The position numbers were made by a program, and so were the translations under genes. From ZC4RG30 sp046047615 (GTDB taxonomy: Bacteria; Pseudomonadota; Gammaproteobacteria; Steroidobacterales; Steroidobacteraceae), in assembly GCA_046047615.1 (NCBI GenBank), contig JBJOHO010000053.1:1-5343 (forward strand): a stretch of DNA of 5,343 nucleotides, given 5' to 3'. Shown here one piece after another: positions 5,342 through 5,343 of the stretch; position 1 is the stretch's first letter; each line of letters opens with the position of its first letter. The notes below the pieces were generated by a model that made no database searches, had not been told where the DNA came from, and saw only the letters and a program-made list of their open reading frames with translations.

Positions 5342-5343
5342 AC

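Overview
The window is GC-rich DNA from a bacterial chromosome. Codon use and the protein sequences suggest a betaproteobacterium, probably in or near the Comamonadaceae (Burkholderiales). That placement is judged from general resemblance only. The backbone is the dTDP-L-rhamnose pathway, which supplies activated rhamnose for O-antigen or exopolysaccharide. It contains the 3' part of rfbB/rmlB (dTDP-glucose 4,6-dehydratase, up to 833), a complete rfbD/rmlD (dTDP-4-dehydrorhamnose reductase, 3285-4187) and rfbA/rmlA (glucose-1-phosphate thymidylyltransferase, 4184-5341). rfbD and rfbA overlap by 4 bases (ATGA) and should be translationally coupled. rfbC is not in the window and may lie downstream.

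About 2.45 kb of cargo sits between rfbB and rfbD (834-3284). First comes a hipBA-type toxin-antitoxin pair on the + strand: an Xre-family antitoxin at 903-1238 and a HipA kinase toxin at 1231-2487, overlapping by 8 bases. An AT-rich leader with phased TTAAT/ATTAA half-sites runs up to the hipB start codon and is probably the autoregulatory operator. Next, on the - strand, is a second toxin-antitoxin system that looks decayed. An Xre/MbcA/ParS-type antitoxin (2703-3149, complement) is followed by what appears to be only the first ~20 residues of a RES-domain toxin, which then runs into unrelated sequence and a stop at 2525. Between hipA and that remnant, 2498-2529 is a degenerate copy of the 3' end of rfbB. 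The hipBA module is therefore bracketed by rfbB-end sequence, which looks like an insertion or recombination scar.

The most unusual feature is in rfbA. A 264-bp segment (88 codons) is duplicated in tandem and in frame (4501-4764 and 4765-5028), giving a 385-residue protein; removing one copy leaves 297 residues, the family's usual size. Both copies carry the LGDN metal-binding motif, the EEKP motif and the NYAVTG segment. The copies differ at six bases, three of which change the protein. An 11-bp repeat at each junction suggests slippage or unequal recombination. An assembly chimera of two alleles must be excluded first.

Together the window shows a sugar-nucleotide operon that has been invaded by toxin-antitoxin modules and whose committing enzyme carries an internal duplication. 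No tRNA, rRNA, CRISPR array, transposase or integrase was seen.
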